Of a stretch of 64,000 bases of DNA, positions 8,652 through 19,569 are shown in pieces. The notes under the pieces are model-generated. The model saw only the letters and a program-made list of their open reading frames with translations. It had not been told where the DNA came from and searched no databases. The stretch is from an uncultured Collinsella sp. (lineage in GTDB: Bacteria > Actinomycetota > Coriobacteriia > Coriobacteriales > Coriobacteriaceae). The stretch's first letter is position 1. Each line of letters opens with the position of its first letter. Position numbers and translations under genes: made by a program. The stretch spans positions 1-64,000 of the forward strand of contig UREZ01000001.1 of assembly GCA_900547025.1 (NCBI GenBank), read 5' to 3'.

Positions 8652-10473
8652 GGCACTCACCCCCTTCCAAGGGTGATCTGCTGGGGACGGAGGAGAACGG
8701 ATCATTCGCGCAGCCATCGTCGCAGCCGTCGCCGGCGTCCGCGTTCCCCGCAAACTCCATCTGCGAGGCGTAAATCTCCTGGTAGATGTTGTCGCTCGCC
8801 AGCAGTTCCTCGTGCGTGCCCACGCCGTGGACACGACCGTCGTCCAACACCACAATGCGATCGGCATCCATGACGCTCGCGATACGCTGGGCGATGATGA
8901 GCACGGTCGTATCGGGAATCCGAGCGATGTGCTCGCGAATCTTAGCGTCGGTCGCCATATCGACCGCGCTGGTGGAGTCATCAAAAATGAGCACGCGCGG
9001 GTGCTTGAGCAGCGTGCGCGCGATGCACAGGCGTTGCTTCTGGCCACCCGAAACACCGGCGCCACCTTGACCCAACTCGCCGTCCAGCCCGCCGATGCGA
9101 TCAAGGAACTCGTCCACGCACGCTGCGCGGCAAGCCGCGAGGAGCTCATCGTCCGACGCCTGCGGATTGCCCCACTGCAGGTTCTCGCGCACGGTGCCCG
9201 TGAACAACACGTTCTTTTGCAGCACAATGCCCACGGCGTCGCGCAAGGCGACCAGGTCATAGTCGCGCACGTCGTGTCCGCCCACAAGTACGACGCCCTC
9301 GGTGGCGTCGTACAGGCGCGCAATCAGCTGCACAAGCGAGCTCTTGCCCGAGCCCGTGCCGCCGAGGATGCCCACCGTCGAGCCGCTCTCGATGCGAAGG
9401 TCGATATGCTCGAGCACATCCTCGGCTGCATCCGTGCGGTATTTAAAGGAAACGTCGCGGAACTCGATACTGCCGTCCGCTGGCGCCGCAGTCGCGAGGT
9501 CTCCCGCAGGGCTGGCGATAAAGGGCTCCTCATCGAGCACCTCTGCGATACGGCCCACGCTCGTGAGAGCGCGTGTGAGCAGCAAAAACACGTTGGAAAT
9601 CATCATGAGCGAGTTCATGATCAGCAACACGTAACTCATAAAGCCCGTGAGCGAGCCCACGCCCAAGCGACCTTCGATGATCATGCGGCCGCCAATCCAC
9701 AGAATGGAAAGCGCCGCCACGTACATCGACAGCTGAAACACCGGCAGGTTGAGCACAGCGTTGCCAAAGGTCTTGGTCGCCGTGCCGGCGAGCTCGGTAT
9801 TGACGGTGTCGAACTTGTCGCACTCGTGCTCGGCGCGCACGTAAGCCTTCACGGCGCGCACGGCGGTAAGGTCCTCTTGCACCACGCCGTTAAGGTGGTC
9901 CATCGAGGTCTGGAGTTGGCGGTAGAGCGGGCTCACGCGATAGGTGATGACGCCCAGTACGATTGCCAGCACGGGCAAGATGATCGCAAAGACGGTGGCG
10001 AGCGGGCGCGACAGCATCAGCGCGTAGATAAGGCCGACGATAAGCGTCACCGGGCCGCGCACCATAGGGCGAAAGCCGTTGCCCACAGCATTTTGGATAA
10101 CGGTGATGTCCGTGGTCATGCGGGTGACGAGCGAGCTGGCGTCGTAGTTGTCCAGGTTGCCAAAAGCGAGCGTCTGAATCTTTTTGTACTCGGCCTCGCG
10201 CAGGTTAGCGCCTAGGCCCGAGGCAACGCGGGCGGACGTGCGGGCATAACCCAAGCCCAGTACCAGCGAAAGCGCAGCGCACACCAACATGTACGCGCCC
10301 TGTAGCAGCATGTAGTTGATATCACACGCAGGCACGCCCACATCGATGATGTTGGCCATGATGACCGGGATAAACAGCTCGAGCACCGTCTCGACCGACA
10401 CAAAGAACACGCCGAGGATGGCATCGCGACGGTATGCCCCTAGATAGGAAAACAGTATTTTGAGATTGCGCAC
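8644..10473 (-). CDS. ABC exporter, first subunit (TMD-NBD)
   Basis: A 609-residue half-transporter, partner of the gene that follows. It has six membrane helices, Walker A GGTGSGKSS, signature VSGGQKQR and Walker B VLIFDDSTSAVD. The Asp after the Walker B Asp replaces the usual catalytic Glu. This is typical of the degenerate site in heterodimeric exporters, while the partner keeps Glu. The start is GTG at 10473 behind a weak GGGGG site. The last ~20 residues are an Asp/Ser-rich tail encoded partly by a 29-nt dispersed repeat (8675-8703), and look like a late addition. Confidence 0.9.
   Translation of the reverse strand: MRNLKILFSYLGAYRRDAILGVFFVSVETVLELFIPVIMANIIDVGVPACDINYMLLQGAYMLVCAALSLVLGLGYARTSARVASGLGANLREAEYKKIQTLAFGNLDNYDASSLVTRMTTDITVIQNAVGNGFRPMVRGPVTLIVGLIYALMLSRPLATVFAIILPVLAIVLGVITYRVSPLYRQLQTSMDHLNGVVQEDLTAVRAVKAYVRAEHECDKFDTVNTELAGTATKTFGNAVLNLPVFQLSMYVAALSILWIGGRMIIEGRLGVGSLTGFMSYVLLIMNSLMMISNVFLLLTRALTSVGRIAEVLDEEPFIASPAGDLATAAPADGSIEFRDVSFKYRTDAAEDVLEHIDLRIESGSTVGILGGTGSGKSSLVQLIARLYDATEGVVLVGGHDVRDYDLVALRDAVGIVLQKNVLFTGTVRENLQWGNPQASDDELLAACRAACVDEFLDRIGGLDGELGQGGAGVSGGQKQRLCIARTLLKHPRVLIFDDSTSAVDMATDAKIREHIARIPDTTVLIIAQRIASVMDADRIVVLDDGRVHGVGTHEELLASDNIYQEIYASQMEFAGNADAGDGCDDGCANDPFSSVPSRSPLEGGECHA
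8675..8703. repeat. 29-nt GATCC/GGATC repeat inside a gene end
   Basis: One of four 29-nt copies with GATC ends and the central block TCCTCCGTCCCC. The others are at 15617-15645, 58861-58889 and 58894-58922. This one lies within the coding region of the first ABC exporter subunit and encodes part of its C-terminal tail (DPFSSVPS). Confidence 0.75.
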
Positions 10474-10512
10474 GCAGGTTCAACCCCCATCAAACGTTGT
10501 TCGCAAACGCAC

Positions 10513-10542
10513 GTATTATTGCGCGCCGAATAATGGTGTCAA
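10513..10542 (-). promoter_or_regulatory. Promoter of the ABC exporter operon
   Basis: On the minus strand TTGACA (10542-10537) is followed after 18 nt by TAATAC (10518-10513), a near-consensus housekeeping promoter 40 nt before the GTG start. The direct repeat GAATAATGGTG occurs here (10528-10538) and again near 10617, so a regulator may bind in this gap. Confidence 0.7.
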
Positions 10543-10660
10543 GTATTCCGAAATCGTTTTCTGCAAGGTTAGCGCCGGCGGCGAGTTCTCGTGATGTGTG
10601 TCCATATTCACTCGGAATAATGGTGCGCGAGACTTTTTCGCTCCGGCGTCATCACAAACC

Positions 10661-10691
10661 TTGACTCTACAATCGTTATAGGGTTTTCACT
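10661..10691 (+). promoter_or_regulatory. MerR-type promoter of the MATE gene
   Basis: TTGACT is followed by the dyad ACTCTACA-ATCGT-TATAGGGT, 6 of 8 arm positions matching. This lies inside an over-long spacer before a poor -10 (TTCACT, 19-nt spacing). Such a dyad in a 19-20 nt spacer is the usual layout of promoters activated by MerR-family proteins, and a MerR gene lies two genes on. Confidence 0.55.
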
Positions 10692-10731
10692 ACACTGGTA
10701 CGTAAACAAACCCAGCCAGAAAGCCCCGCCC

Positions 10732-12078
10732 ATGGAACACGACCTCACACACGGCAATGTCCTCAAGACCATCGCGGTCTTTGCCCTGCCCTATATGCTC
10801 TCGTACTTTTTGCAGATGCTCTACGGCATGGCCGATCTGTACATGATGGGGCAGTTTAGCGGCGCTGCCGGCATCACCGCCGTGGGCAATGGCGCTCAGA
10901 CGCTCTATATCATTACCGTGACGCTCGTGGGCCTAGCCATGGGAACGACGGTCATCGTCGGCCACGCCGTGGGTTCGCGTCGCTTCGACCGCGCCGAGAC
11001 CGCTATCGGCAACACCATCACGCTGTTTATGGGTGTCTCGGTGGTGCTGGCTGTTGTCCTGCTTGCACTGTGCCCGCAGATCGTGGCACTCATTGGCACG
11101 CCGCCCGAGGCGGTCGAAGGAACCGCCGCCTACCTGCGTATCTGTTTTGTCGGCATTCCGTTTATCGCCGCGTACAACATTCTCTCGGCCATCTTTCGCG
11201 GGCTGGGCGATTCGCGCTCGCCCATGTACGTGATCGGCGTGGCGTGCATCATCAACATCGCGCTCGACTTTCTGTTTATCGGCCACATGGGGCTCGGCCC
11301 CGTGGGCGCGGCGCTCGGCACGGTGACCGCGCAGACGGCCAGCGTTGCCCTCGCGCTCGTGTGGCTCAAGAGCCGCCGCACAAACATCCACGTTAAGCGC
11401 AGCGACCTGCGCCCCCAGCCCGAGGTGCTCGGCAGCATTCTTAAGATCGGCGTGCCTGTGGCCGTACAGGACGGCTGCATCCAGGTGGCGTTTATGTTTA
11501 TCACCGTCATCGCCAACCACCGAGGGCTCGTCGACGCCGCCGCCGTGGGCCTGGTCGAAAAGATGATCAGCTTTTTGTTCATTGTGCCGAGCTCCATGGG
11601 TGCTACCGTCAGCGCGCTCACAGCGCAAAATGCCGGCGCGGGCAAGGGCGACCGCGCGCGTCAGGTGCTCAAGGACGCCATGACCATCTCGGTGGTGTAC
11701 GGTTGCCTGATCACGGTGCTGATGTGGCTGGTGGCACCGGCGTTTATCGGCTTTTTTGCCAAGGACGCTGCAGTAGTCGCCGCCGGCACCGGCTATATGC
11801 GCAGCTACATTTTCGATGCAATCTTTGCCGGCATCCACATTTGCTTTAGCGGCTTTTTCGCTGCATACGGCAAGAGCTACATCGGCTTTGCGCACAACGT
11901 GCTGGCCGTGGCGCTCATTCGCGTGCCGGGCGCGTGGCTGCTGTCGAACGCCTATTCCAACACGCTGTTTCCCATGGGCATCGCTTCGCCGTGCGGGTCG
12001 ATTCTGTCGGCAGTCATTTGCGTGGTGGCGTTTACGGTGCTCAACCGCCGTGGCACTTTTGACAAGTTGGTGGCGTAG
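10732..12078 (+). CDS. MATE family efflux pump
   Basis: A 448-residue membrane protein of the multidrug and toxin extrusion family. It has about twelve hydrophobic helices in two similar halves; the N-terminal half opens with a helix rich in Met and Tyr and the segment MADLYMMGQFSG, which is typical of MATE proteins. These pumps expel cationic compounds using Na+ or H+ gradients. AGAAAG lies upstream of the ATG. A MerR-family gene follows 56 nt later on the same strand, and the promoter carries a MerR-like dyad, so the pump is probably induced by a small molecule sensed by that regulator. Confidence 0.87.
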   Translation: MEHDLTHGNVLKTIAVFALPYMLSYFLQMLYGMADLYMMGQFSGAAGITAVGNGAQTLYIITVTLVGLAMGTTVIVGHAVGSRRFDRAETAIGNTITLFMGVSVVLAVVLLALCPQIVALIGTPPEAVEGTAAYLRICFVGIPFIAAYNILSAIFRGLGDSRSPMYVIGVACIINIALDFLFIGHMGLGPVGAALGTVTAQTASVALALVWLKSRRTNIHVKRSDLRPQPEVLGSILKIGVPVAVQDGCIQVAFMFITVIANHRGLVDAAAVGLVEKMISFLFIVPSSMGATVSALTAQNAGAGKGDRARQVLKDAMTISVVYGCLITVLMWLVAPAFIGFFAKDAAVVAAGTGYMRSYIFDAIFAGIHICFSGFFAAYGKSYIGFAHNVLAVALIRVPGAWLLSNAYSNTLFPMGIASPCGSILSAVICVVAFTVLNRRGTFDKLVA

Positions 12079-12134
12079 CGGGACGACGCAAGCCTAGCAA
12101 CCCTGTCCTGCTTTCTGCCGAAAGGAACGATCCC

Positions 12135-12980
12135 GTGACTGACACGTCCAGCGAACATACCGACGGCCTGCTCCGCATTGGCGAGGTCGCGCGCCTGTTT
12201 AACCTGAGCGTTGGCACGCTGCGGCACTACGAGCAGATGGGCTTGCTGGAGCCGGCGTATGTCGATGCGGCAAGTGGCTACCGCTACTACGGCGCGCGGC
12301 AGCTTTCTACCCTCAACACCATCAGCCACCTGCGCGTTCTCGATTTGCCGTTGGCTCAGATTCGCGAATTTGTGACCACGCGCGACGTGGACCTCATGCT
12401 GCGCCAACTCGCCCAGCAGCAGGAGCTTATCGAACGTAAACGCCGTGAGCTGGAACGCGTCTCACGCAAGATCGACAACCGGCTTGCCTTGTTGCGAGGC
12501 GCATTGGATGCTGAGCTCGATACCATCTACGAGGTCAACGCGCCCGAACTTCGTTGCGCCGTGCTGCGCGAACGCGTCAACCCCACCGATGCCTATGCGC
12601 TGGAGTGGCAGATTCGCCAGCTGCAAAAAGGACAGCACGAGACCTTCGTCTTCCTTGGCAATCTGGGTGTGGGCATCGCGCCCGAGCGCATTGCCACCGG
12701 TGACTTTGATGGCTACGACGAGGTCTTTCTGCTGCTCGATGACACGGATGACTACCTGGGAGACGTCGAGGTTCGGCCCGCCGCGCGGTGCCTGACCGTC
12801 AGCTTCCGTGGCACGCACGGGCAGGCGACCCCGCGCTACGAGCGTATTCTCGATTACATGCGCGAGCACAACCTGTCCCCCGCCGGCCCCTCGCGCGAAA
12901 TCGCCCTCATCGACGACATCATCAGCGACGACCCGGCGACCTACGTGACGCAGATCACGGTGCCTGTTACCGTCTCCTAA
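12135..12980 (+). CDS. MerR family regulator with GyrI-like effector domain
   Basis: A 281-residue transcription activator. Residues about 12-80 form the MerR winged helix (RIGEVARLFNLSVGTLRHYE), followed by a coiled-coil dimerisation helix (about 85-125). Residues about 140-281 look like a GyrI/BmrR-type ligand-binding domain for small hydrophobic or cationic molecules. The start is GTG at 12135 behind AAAGGA. It probably acts on the MATE promoter at 10661-10691. A strong hairpin terminator follows the stop. Confidence 0.85.
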   Translation: MTDTSSEHTDGLLRIGEVARLFNLSVGTLRHYEQMGLLEPAYVDAASGYRYYGARQLSTLNTISHLRVLDLPLAQIREFVTTRDVDLMLRQLAQQQELIERKRRELERVSRKIDNRLALLRGALDAELDTIYEVNAPELRCAVLRERVNPTDAYALEWQIRQLQKGQHETFVFLGNLGVGIAPERIATGDFDGYDEVFLLLDDTDDYLGDVEVRPAARCLTVSFRGTHGQATPRYERILDYMREHNLSPAGPSREIALIDDIISDDPATYVTQITVPVTVS

Positions 12981-12983
12981 TAA

Positions 12984-13022
12984 AACCGCCCGGAAAGTGT
13001 CGATCTTTCCGGGCGGTTCTTC
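12984..13022. terminator. Bidirectional terminator between merR and ligA
   Basis: A stem AACCGCCCGGAAAG paired with CTTTCCGGGCGGTT around a short loop, with T-rich DNA on both sides. It serves the MerR gene on the plus strand and ligA on the minus strand. Confidence 0.9.
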
Positions 13023-13040
13023 TATTTGCCTATCATCGCC

Positions 13041-15341
<2,301 letters not shown>

Positions 15342-15377
15342 TCAAACCGCACCGAATCGGCAGCCGCCAGACTGGGG

Positions 15378-15580
15378 TGGACAGTTAGTTCAGATACGTA
15401 TAAATCCTAGAGCTGGATTAGACACGAACACCCCTGTTTCAACTAATTTGGGCTCCCTGAGACCATGTAAACGTCCCGCTCGCCCTCCCAAACACCCATT
15501 CAAACCCCATCCCAATCAAAAATTGCTCAAAACGCATCCCAAGCTGCCCCAGATTTATACGTATCTGAACTAACTGTCCA
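15378..15580. repeat. 203-bp element with perfect 29-bp terminal inverted repeats
   Basis: The first 29 nt (15378-15406) are exactly the reverse complement of the last 29 (15552-15580). The ends begin TGGACAGTTAG. The 145 nt between them are AT-rich and have no long coding frame. The element fills most of the gap between ligA and htrA, where no gene is seen. Two elements of similar build lie at 22441-22600 and 38827-39036. Confidence 0.8.
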
Positions 15581-15616
15581 GACCATTACGAACCAGGCCT
15601 CTTACCAGCCACAAGT

Positions 15617-15645
15617 GATCCGTTTTCCTCCGTCCCCAACGGATC
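15617..15645. repeat. 29-nt GATCC/GGATC repeat
   Basis: A copy of the 29-nt repeat with GATCCGTT and ACGGATC ends around TCCTCCGTCCCC. It matches the reverse complement of 8675-8703 at 26 of 29 positions. Confidence 0.8.
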
Positions 15646-15654
15646 AATAAGAAA

Positions 15655-15690
15655 AGAGGGGCTGTCCCGCGTTGATGGGACAGCCCCTCT
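15655..15690. terminator. Terminator of htrA
   Basis: A 14-bp perfect stem (AGAGGGGCTGTCCC with GGGACAGCCCCTCT). On the minus strand it is followed by TTTTCTTATT. It lies 26 nt past the htrA stop. Confidence 0.9.
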
Positions 15691-15716
15691 GGCTTCGGCA
15701 TGTGCGAAATGGCTCG

Positions 15717-17177
15717 TTAGTAACCCTGGCCGTAGCCCTGACCCTGGCCCTGCTGGCCCAGCAGCTCCTCCAGGTACCGGCGCAGCTGCTCGTCGGTAAT
15801 ACCGCCGTTGCCGGTGTCGGTCGAACTGTCGTCCTGCTGGTGGTTCTGCAGCTCCTCATCGGAGCCCAGCTCGACGGTGACCTTCTTCTCCTCCTTGCCG
15901 CGCATGAGCGTGATCTCGACCTTCTCGCCCACCTCGTGGCTGCGCAGCGCGATGATCAGGCCATCGGCGCTCGTAATCTCGTCGTCGCCCAGCTTGGTAA
16001 TGACATCGCCCTCCTGAATGCCGGCCTTGGCGGCAGGACCATCCTCAACGACGCTCGCCACATACGCGCCGCTATCGGTGCTCAGCTTGTTGGTGCGGGC
16101 GTTGAGCGCGTTGACGCTCGAAAGCGTAGCGCCCATGTACGGATGCACCGGCGTCTTGCCGCCGATGATCTGGTCGGCAATGTTCTTGGCGTAGTTAACG
16201 GGAATAGCAAAGCCCACGCCCGAGCTGGAGCCCGAGTAGCTCTCGATGAGCGAGTTGATGCCCACCAGCTCACCGTTGTCGTTGACGAGCGCGCCACCGG
16301 AATTGCCCGGGTTGATGGCGGCATCGGTCTGGATCATGTTGGCGTAGATAGTGTTACCGCTGGTAGAGCTCATGGCCGTGGAGCGATACAGCGCCGACAC
16401 AATGCCCGTGGAGACAGACTGCTCGTTGCCGAACGGCGAGCCGATCGCCATAACCCACTCGCCAACGTTGAGCTTGGAGGAGTCGCCAATTTCGATCGGC
16501 GTAAGCTTGGAGGCGTCGGCGTCCTTGAGCTTGATGACGGCCAAGTCGCTCGAGGCGTCGTTGCCCACGAACTCGGCCTCGTAGGTGGTGCCGTCGTCCA
16601 TGGTCACCACGTACTGGTCATAGCCATCGACCACGTGGTTGTTGGTGAGGATGTGGCCCTCGGTATCGAGCACCACGCCCGAACCGACACTGCCCGAGCT
16701 ATCCGACTCGTCGGCAGACTGCGAAAGCGAGCCATTCTGGCTACCGCTCGAAGTGGCGGTGATGGAAACGACGGAGGGCAGGGCCTTGGCAGAAACGGCC
16801 TCGGCCAGCGTGGTGTCCTCGGAGTCGATCGTGATCTTTTGCGTCGACGAACCCGAAGCACCCGCCGTCACGGCATTCTTGCCGCCGCCGATATCGAGCG
16901 TGCCGCTCATAATGAGCGCAATGACCAGCAGGGCGCCGCAGGCACAGCCGGCGAGTGCCGTAATAAAGATCGGCAGCTTTTTGGTCTTGGTCTTGACCAC
17001 CGTGTGCTTGTTTACAACCTGCTGACCGCCCAGCGGCTGGCCGGTCTGCGTGTCGTAGGCCTGCACATAGGGAATGTTGCTACCGGCAGGCGTCGACTCC
17101 ACCTGCACACGCGGCTGCTGCTGGGTCTCGCCGGCGTTGCCCGCATCCTGGGGACGCTGGGAATCGTACTCGCTCAT
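15717..17177 (-). CDS. htrA: HtrA/DegP-like membrane-anchored serine protease
   Basis: A 486-residue surface protease for misfolded proteins. The N-terminal ~65 residues are polar and Gln-rich and would face the cytosol. One membrane helix follows (ITALAGCACGALLVIALIM). The protease domain shows the catalytic triad His in TNNHVVDG, Asp in SSDLAVIKL and Ser in PGNSGGAL. One PDZ domain follows near residues 350-440, then an acidic and Gln-rich linker and a Gly-Gln-Tyr tail. The ATG at 17177 follows AAAGGA. An 8-bp GC hairpin at 17207-17230 lies in the leader. Confidence 0.92.
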   Translation of the reverse strand: MSEYDSQRPQDAGNAGETQQQPRVQVESTPAGSNIPYVQAYDTQTGQPLGGQQVVNKHTVVKTKTKKLPIFITALAGCACGALLVIALIMSGTLDIGGGKNAVTAGASGSSTQKITIDSEDTTLAEAVSAKALPSVVSITATSSGSQNGSLSQSADESDSSGSVGSGVVLDTEGHILTNNHVVDGYDQYVVTMDDGTTYEAEFVGNDASSDLAVIKLKDADASKLTPIEIGDSSKLNVGEWVMAIGSPFGNEQSVSTGIVSALYRSTAMSSTSGNTIYANMIQTDAAINPGNSGGALVNDNGELVGINSLIESYSGSSSGVGFAIPVNYAKNIADQIIGGKTPVHPYMGATLSSVNALNARTNKLSTDSGAYVASVVEDGPAAKAGIQEGDVITKLGDDEITSADGLIIALRSHEVGEKVEITLMRGKEEKKVTVELGSDEELQNHQQDDSSTDTGNGGITDEQLRRYLEELLGQQGQGQGYGQGY

Positions 17178-17206
17178 AGCTGCGATCCTTTCGTCAAATA
17201 ACCAAA

Positions 17207-17230
17207 GGCCCGCCAAACATGTGGCGGGCC
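17207..17230 (-). terminator. Hairpin between glnR and htrA
   Basis: GGCCCGCC pairs with GGCGGGCC, and on the minus strand it is followed by TTTGGTTATTT. It could end the glnA-glnR transcript. It lies only 30 nt before the htrA start, so an htrA promoter further up would have to read through it and the hairpin would then be an attenuator. Confidence 0.6.
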
Positions 17231-17348
17231 ATCATTGTTCACGTTGAGTTGTACCCCAATATGCGGGCGCAAGTGTATGAGAACGCAATCTTTTAGGAAG
17301 GCTTAAGTTCTGCCGCAGACCCGAAAGGAATCCGTACCTGCGTCAAAA

Positions 17349-17381
17349 CCACCACAAAAGTGCCTGTCCCCTTTGTGGTGG
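17349..17381. repeat. 33-nt hairpin repeat, copy 4
   Basis: Arms CCACCACAAAAG and CCTTTGTGGTGG with the same loop as the copies near 1.2 and 2.8 kb. It begins four bases beyond the glnR stop codon, again immediately after a gene end. Confidence 0.85.
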
Positions 17382-17385
17382 AAAG

Positions 17386-18048
17386 CTAGTCCTTAAACAG
17401 ATAGCCCACGCCGCGGACGGTGGTGATGTGCGCCGCGATCTGCGGACCCACCTTGGAGCGGATGCGTCGAATGTGCACGTCGACGGTGCGCGTGCCGCCG
17501 CAGTACTCAAAGCCCCACACGCGGTGCAGCAGCACCTCGCGGCTGTAGGCGCGGTTGGGGTGCGTCGCCAAAAAGCTCAGCAGCGAGTACTCCATCAGCG
17601 TCAGGTCGATGGGCTCATCATCGAGCGTCACCTGGTAGGTGGCCAGGTTAATCTCGAGGTTATCGATGTTGAGTACATCGTCGGCGGTGACGGTCTCCTC
17701 CTCGCCCATCAGGCGCTGCGCACGAGCCTTGAGCTCGTTGGGCGTCGCCGTGGGGCACACAAAGTCGGCATGCGCGTGATTCGGCAGGCGCAGGGTACCG
17801 AGCGCCTCGTCGTCGACGATCACCAGCATGGGAACGCCGCCGCGGTCGTCGAGCCATTTGGCAATTTGATCGATGCGGTCGCTGCGGATGCCGTCGGAGT
17901 CGAGGATCAGCAGGTCAAAGTCGTGCGCCGCAGTCGGCGAATCGGGGGTGGCCAGGCTCACCTCGACACCCAGGGTGGTCGTCAAGCTGCGGGCAAACTC
18001 GTGGAAGCGCGTCGTGCGCGCCATGAACAGGGCACTCTTTTCGGACAT
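17386..18048 (-). CDS. glnR: GlnR-like orphan response regulator
   Basis: A 220-residue OmpR-family DNA-binding protein. The C-terminal winged helix contains GGTRTVDVH and VWGFEYCGG, close to the actinobacterial nitrogen regulator GlnR. The receiver-like N-terminus lacks the usual acidic pair near its start and keeps only a DSDG turn, so phosphorylation by a kinase is unlikely; GlnR proteins are known for this. No kinase gene is adjacent. The ATG at 18048 follows TTTGGAGG. It lies 50 nt behind glnA on the same strand, and a GlnR-type box lies before glnA, which supports the assignment and suggests self-control. Confidence 0.82.
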   Translation of the reverse strand: MSEKSALFMARTTRFHEFARSLTTTLGVEVSLATPDSPTAAHDFDLLILDSDGIRSDRIDQIAKWLDDRGGVPMLVIVDDEALGTLRLPNHAHADFVCPTATPNELKARAQRLMGEEETVTADDVLNIDNLEINLATYQVTLDDEPIDLTLMEYSLLSFLATHPNRAYSREVLLHRVWGFEYCGGTRTVDVHIRRIRSKVGPQIAAHITTVRGVGYLFKD

Positions 18049-18098
18049 ATCGGCCTCCAAAGAAATGAGCTCAATCGTACTGGAACAAGCCAGCGCGA

Positions 18099-19436
18099 TT
18101 AGGAGTTCGCCAGGTAGTGCTTGATCTCCCACTCGGTGATCGTAGACTCAAACTTATGCCACTCGTCGCGCTTCTTTTTGAGGAAGAAGCTGTGGATGTG
18201 CTCGCCGAGGGCATCCTTCATAAACTGCGAGTCCTCAAACACGTCGAGCGCCTCTTTGAGCGAGCGCGGCAGCGGCGCGTAGCCGGCCTCGACCATCTGG
18301 CGGTCGGTGAGCTTGAGCGTCTCGGCCGTGGCCTCGGGCGGGAGCTCCAGCTTGCGCTCGATGCCATCCAGACCAGCCGCCAGCGTAACGGCGTTGACCA
18401 GGTACGGATTGGCCATGGGATCGGGACTGCGCAGCTCGATGCGCGTGGACAGCTGCTTGCCGGGCTTGTAGACCGGAATGCGGACCATGCTCGCGCGGTT
18501 GCGCAGGCCCCACGTGGCGTACTGCGGCACGGAGTCGCCACCCGTGGTGATGCGCTTGTACGAGTTGACCGTGGGGTTGGTGATGGCGCTGATCTCGCGC
18601 GCGTGCGCCAAGATGCCGGCCATGTAGTGCTTGGCGATATCGGAGAGGTGGTACTTCTCGTCGTCCTCGCCCCAAAAGACGTTGTTGCCGTCATGGTCGA
18701 ACAGCGACTGGCACAGGAACATGGCACTGCCGTCCTCGCCCGCCAACGGCTTGGGCATAAAGGAGGCGTGGCAACCGCTCTCGTAGGCCTGCTGCTTAAT
18801 GATGAGTTTGGCCGTGGTGATGGCGTCGGACATGCTCAGGGCCTCGGCGTGACGCAGGCTCATGCCATGCTGTGAGCGGCCGGCGGCGTGGAAGGTGTAC
18901 TCCACGGGCACGGACATCTTCTCGAGCGTGAGAACCGTGTTGCGACGCAGGTCGCGCGCGGCGTCGCTCACCGAAAGGTCAAAGTAGCCAACGTTGTCGA
19001 GCGGCTCAGGCGTGTTCTCGTCGGGGAAGTAGTAATACTCCAGCTCGGCGCCCACGTTGAGCAGGTAGCCGGCCTTCTCGGCCTTGTGGAACATACGGCG
19101 CAGGGCGTCGCGCGGGTCGCCGGCGAAGGGCTTGCGATCGGGAGTACACACGTCGCAGAAAACGCGTGCAACGCCGTTATGGCTCGGGCGCCACGGCAGG
19201 ATTTGGAAGGTCGAGGCATCGGGGAACGCCAGCATGTCGGCTTCCTCGGGCGTGGCAAAGCCCTCGATGGCCGAGCCGTCAAAGCCAATACCCTCCTCAA
19301 AAGCGACCTCGAGGTCCTCGGGGCTAATGGCAAAGTTCTTGAGGCGGCCGAGAATGTCGACAAACCACAGACGCACAAAGCGGATGTCACGCTGCTCTAC
19401 GGAGCGGAGTACGTAATCGATGTTCTGCTGGTTCAT
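18099..19436 (-). CDS. glnA: Glutamine synthetase, type I
   Basis: A 445-residue enzyme that joins ammonia to glutamate using ATP, the central step of nitrogen assimilation. Family motifs include the DGSAIEGF segment near residue 52, the ATP-site KPLAGEDGSAM segment and NPTVNSYKR. The length fits GSI of the short (alpha) type, as in Firmicutes, without the longer insert of adenylylated enzymes. The ATG at 19436 follows GGGGAG. It forms an operon with glnR. A box TTAAC-n6-GAAAC lies about 70 nt before the start. Confidence 0.95.
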   Translation of the reverse strand: MNQQNIDYVLRSVEQRDIRFVRLWFVDILGRLKNFAISPEDLEVAFEEGIGFDGSAIEGFATPEEADMLAFPDASTFQILPWRPSHNGVARVFCDVCTPDRKPFAGDPRDALRRMFHKAEKAGYLLNVGAELEYYYFPDENTPEPLDNVGYFDLSVSDAARDLRRNTVLTLEKMSVPVEYTFHAAGRSQHGMSLRHAEALSMSDAITTAKLIIKQQAYESGCHASFMPKPLAGEDGSAMFLCQSLFDHDGNNVFWGEDDEKYHLSDIAKHYMAGILAHAREISAITNPTVNSYKRITTGGDSVPQYATWGLRNRASMVRIPVYKPGKQLSTRIELRSPDPMANPYLVNAVTLAAGLDGIERKLELPPEATAETLKLTDRQMVEAGYAPLPRSLKEALDVFEDSQFMKDALGEHIHSFFLKKKRDEWHKFESTITEWEIKHYLANS

Positions 19437-19501
19437 GTCGCTCCCCTTTCTTTCGGGCGGGTTTCGACTGGTCTATATCGCAGATACTATCGCAGAAAAA
19501 T

Positions 19502-19517
19502 GTTTCCGCAGGGTTAA
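19502..19517 (-). promoter_or_regulatory. Putative GlnR box before glnA
   Basis: On the minus strand TTAAC is followed after six bases by GAAAC. This equals one a/b half of the GlnR consensus known from Streptomyces (gTnAC-n6-GAAAC). It lies 66-81 nt upstream of the glnA start, a normal place for an activator or repressor site. A second half is not evident. Confidence 0.6.
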
Positions 19518-19569
19518 AGCATATCAAGCGCTCAAAAAACGTGCGAGGGCGGGTGACGATGGCAAGTAA

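Noticed and set aside
8652..9323. N-terminal extension of the second ABC exporter subunit
   Set aside because: This part is an out-of-frame reading of the first subunit. The real start at 8651 gives a complete half-transporter.
15378..15580. Insertion sequence
   Set aside because: There is no transposase frame and no clear target duplication. It is kept as a repeat element only.
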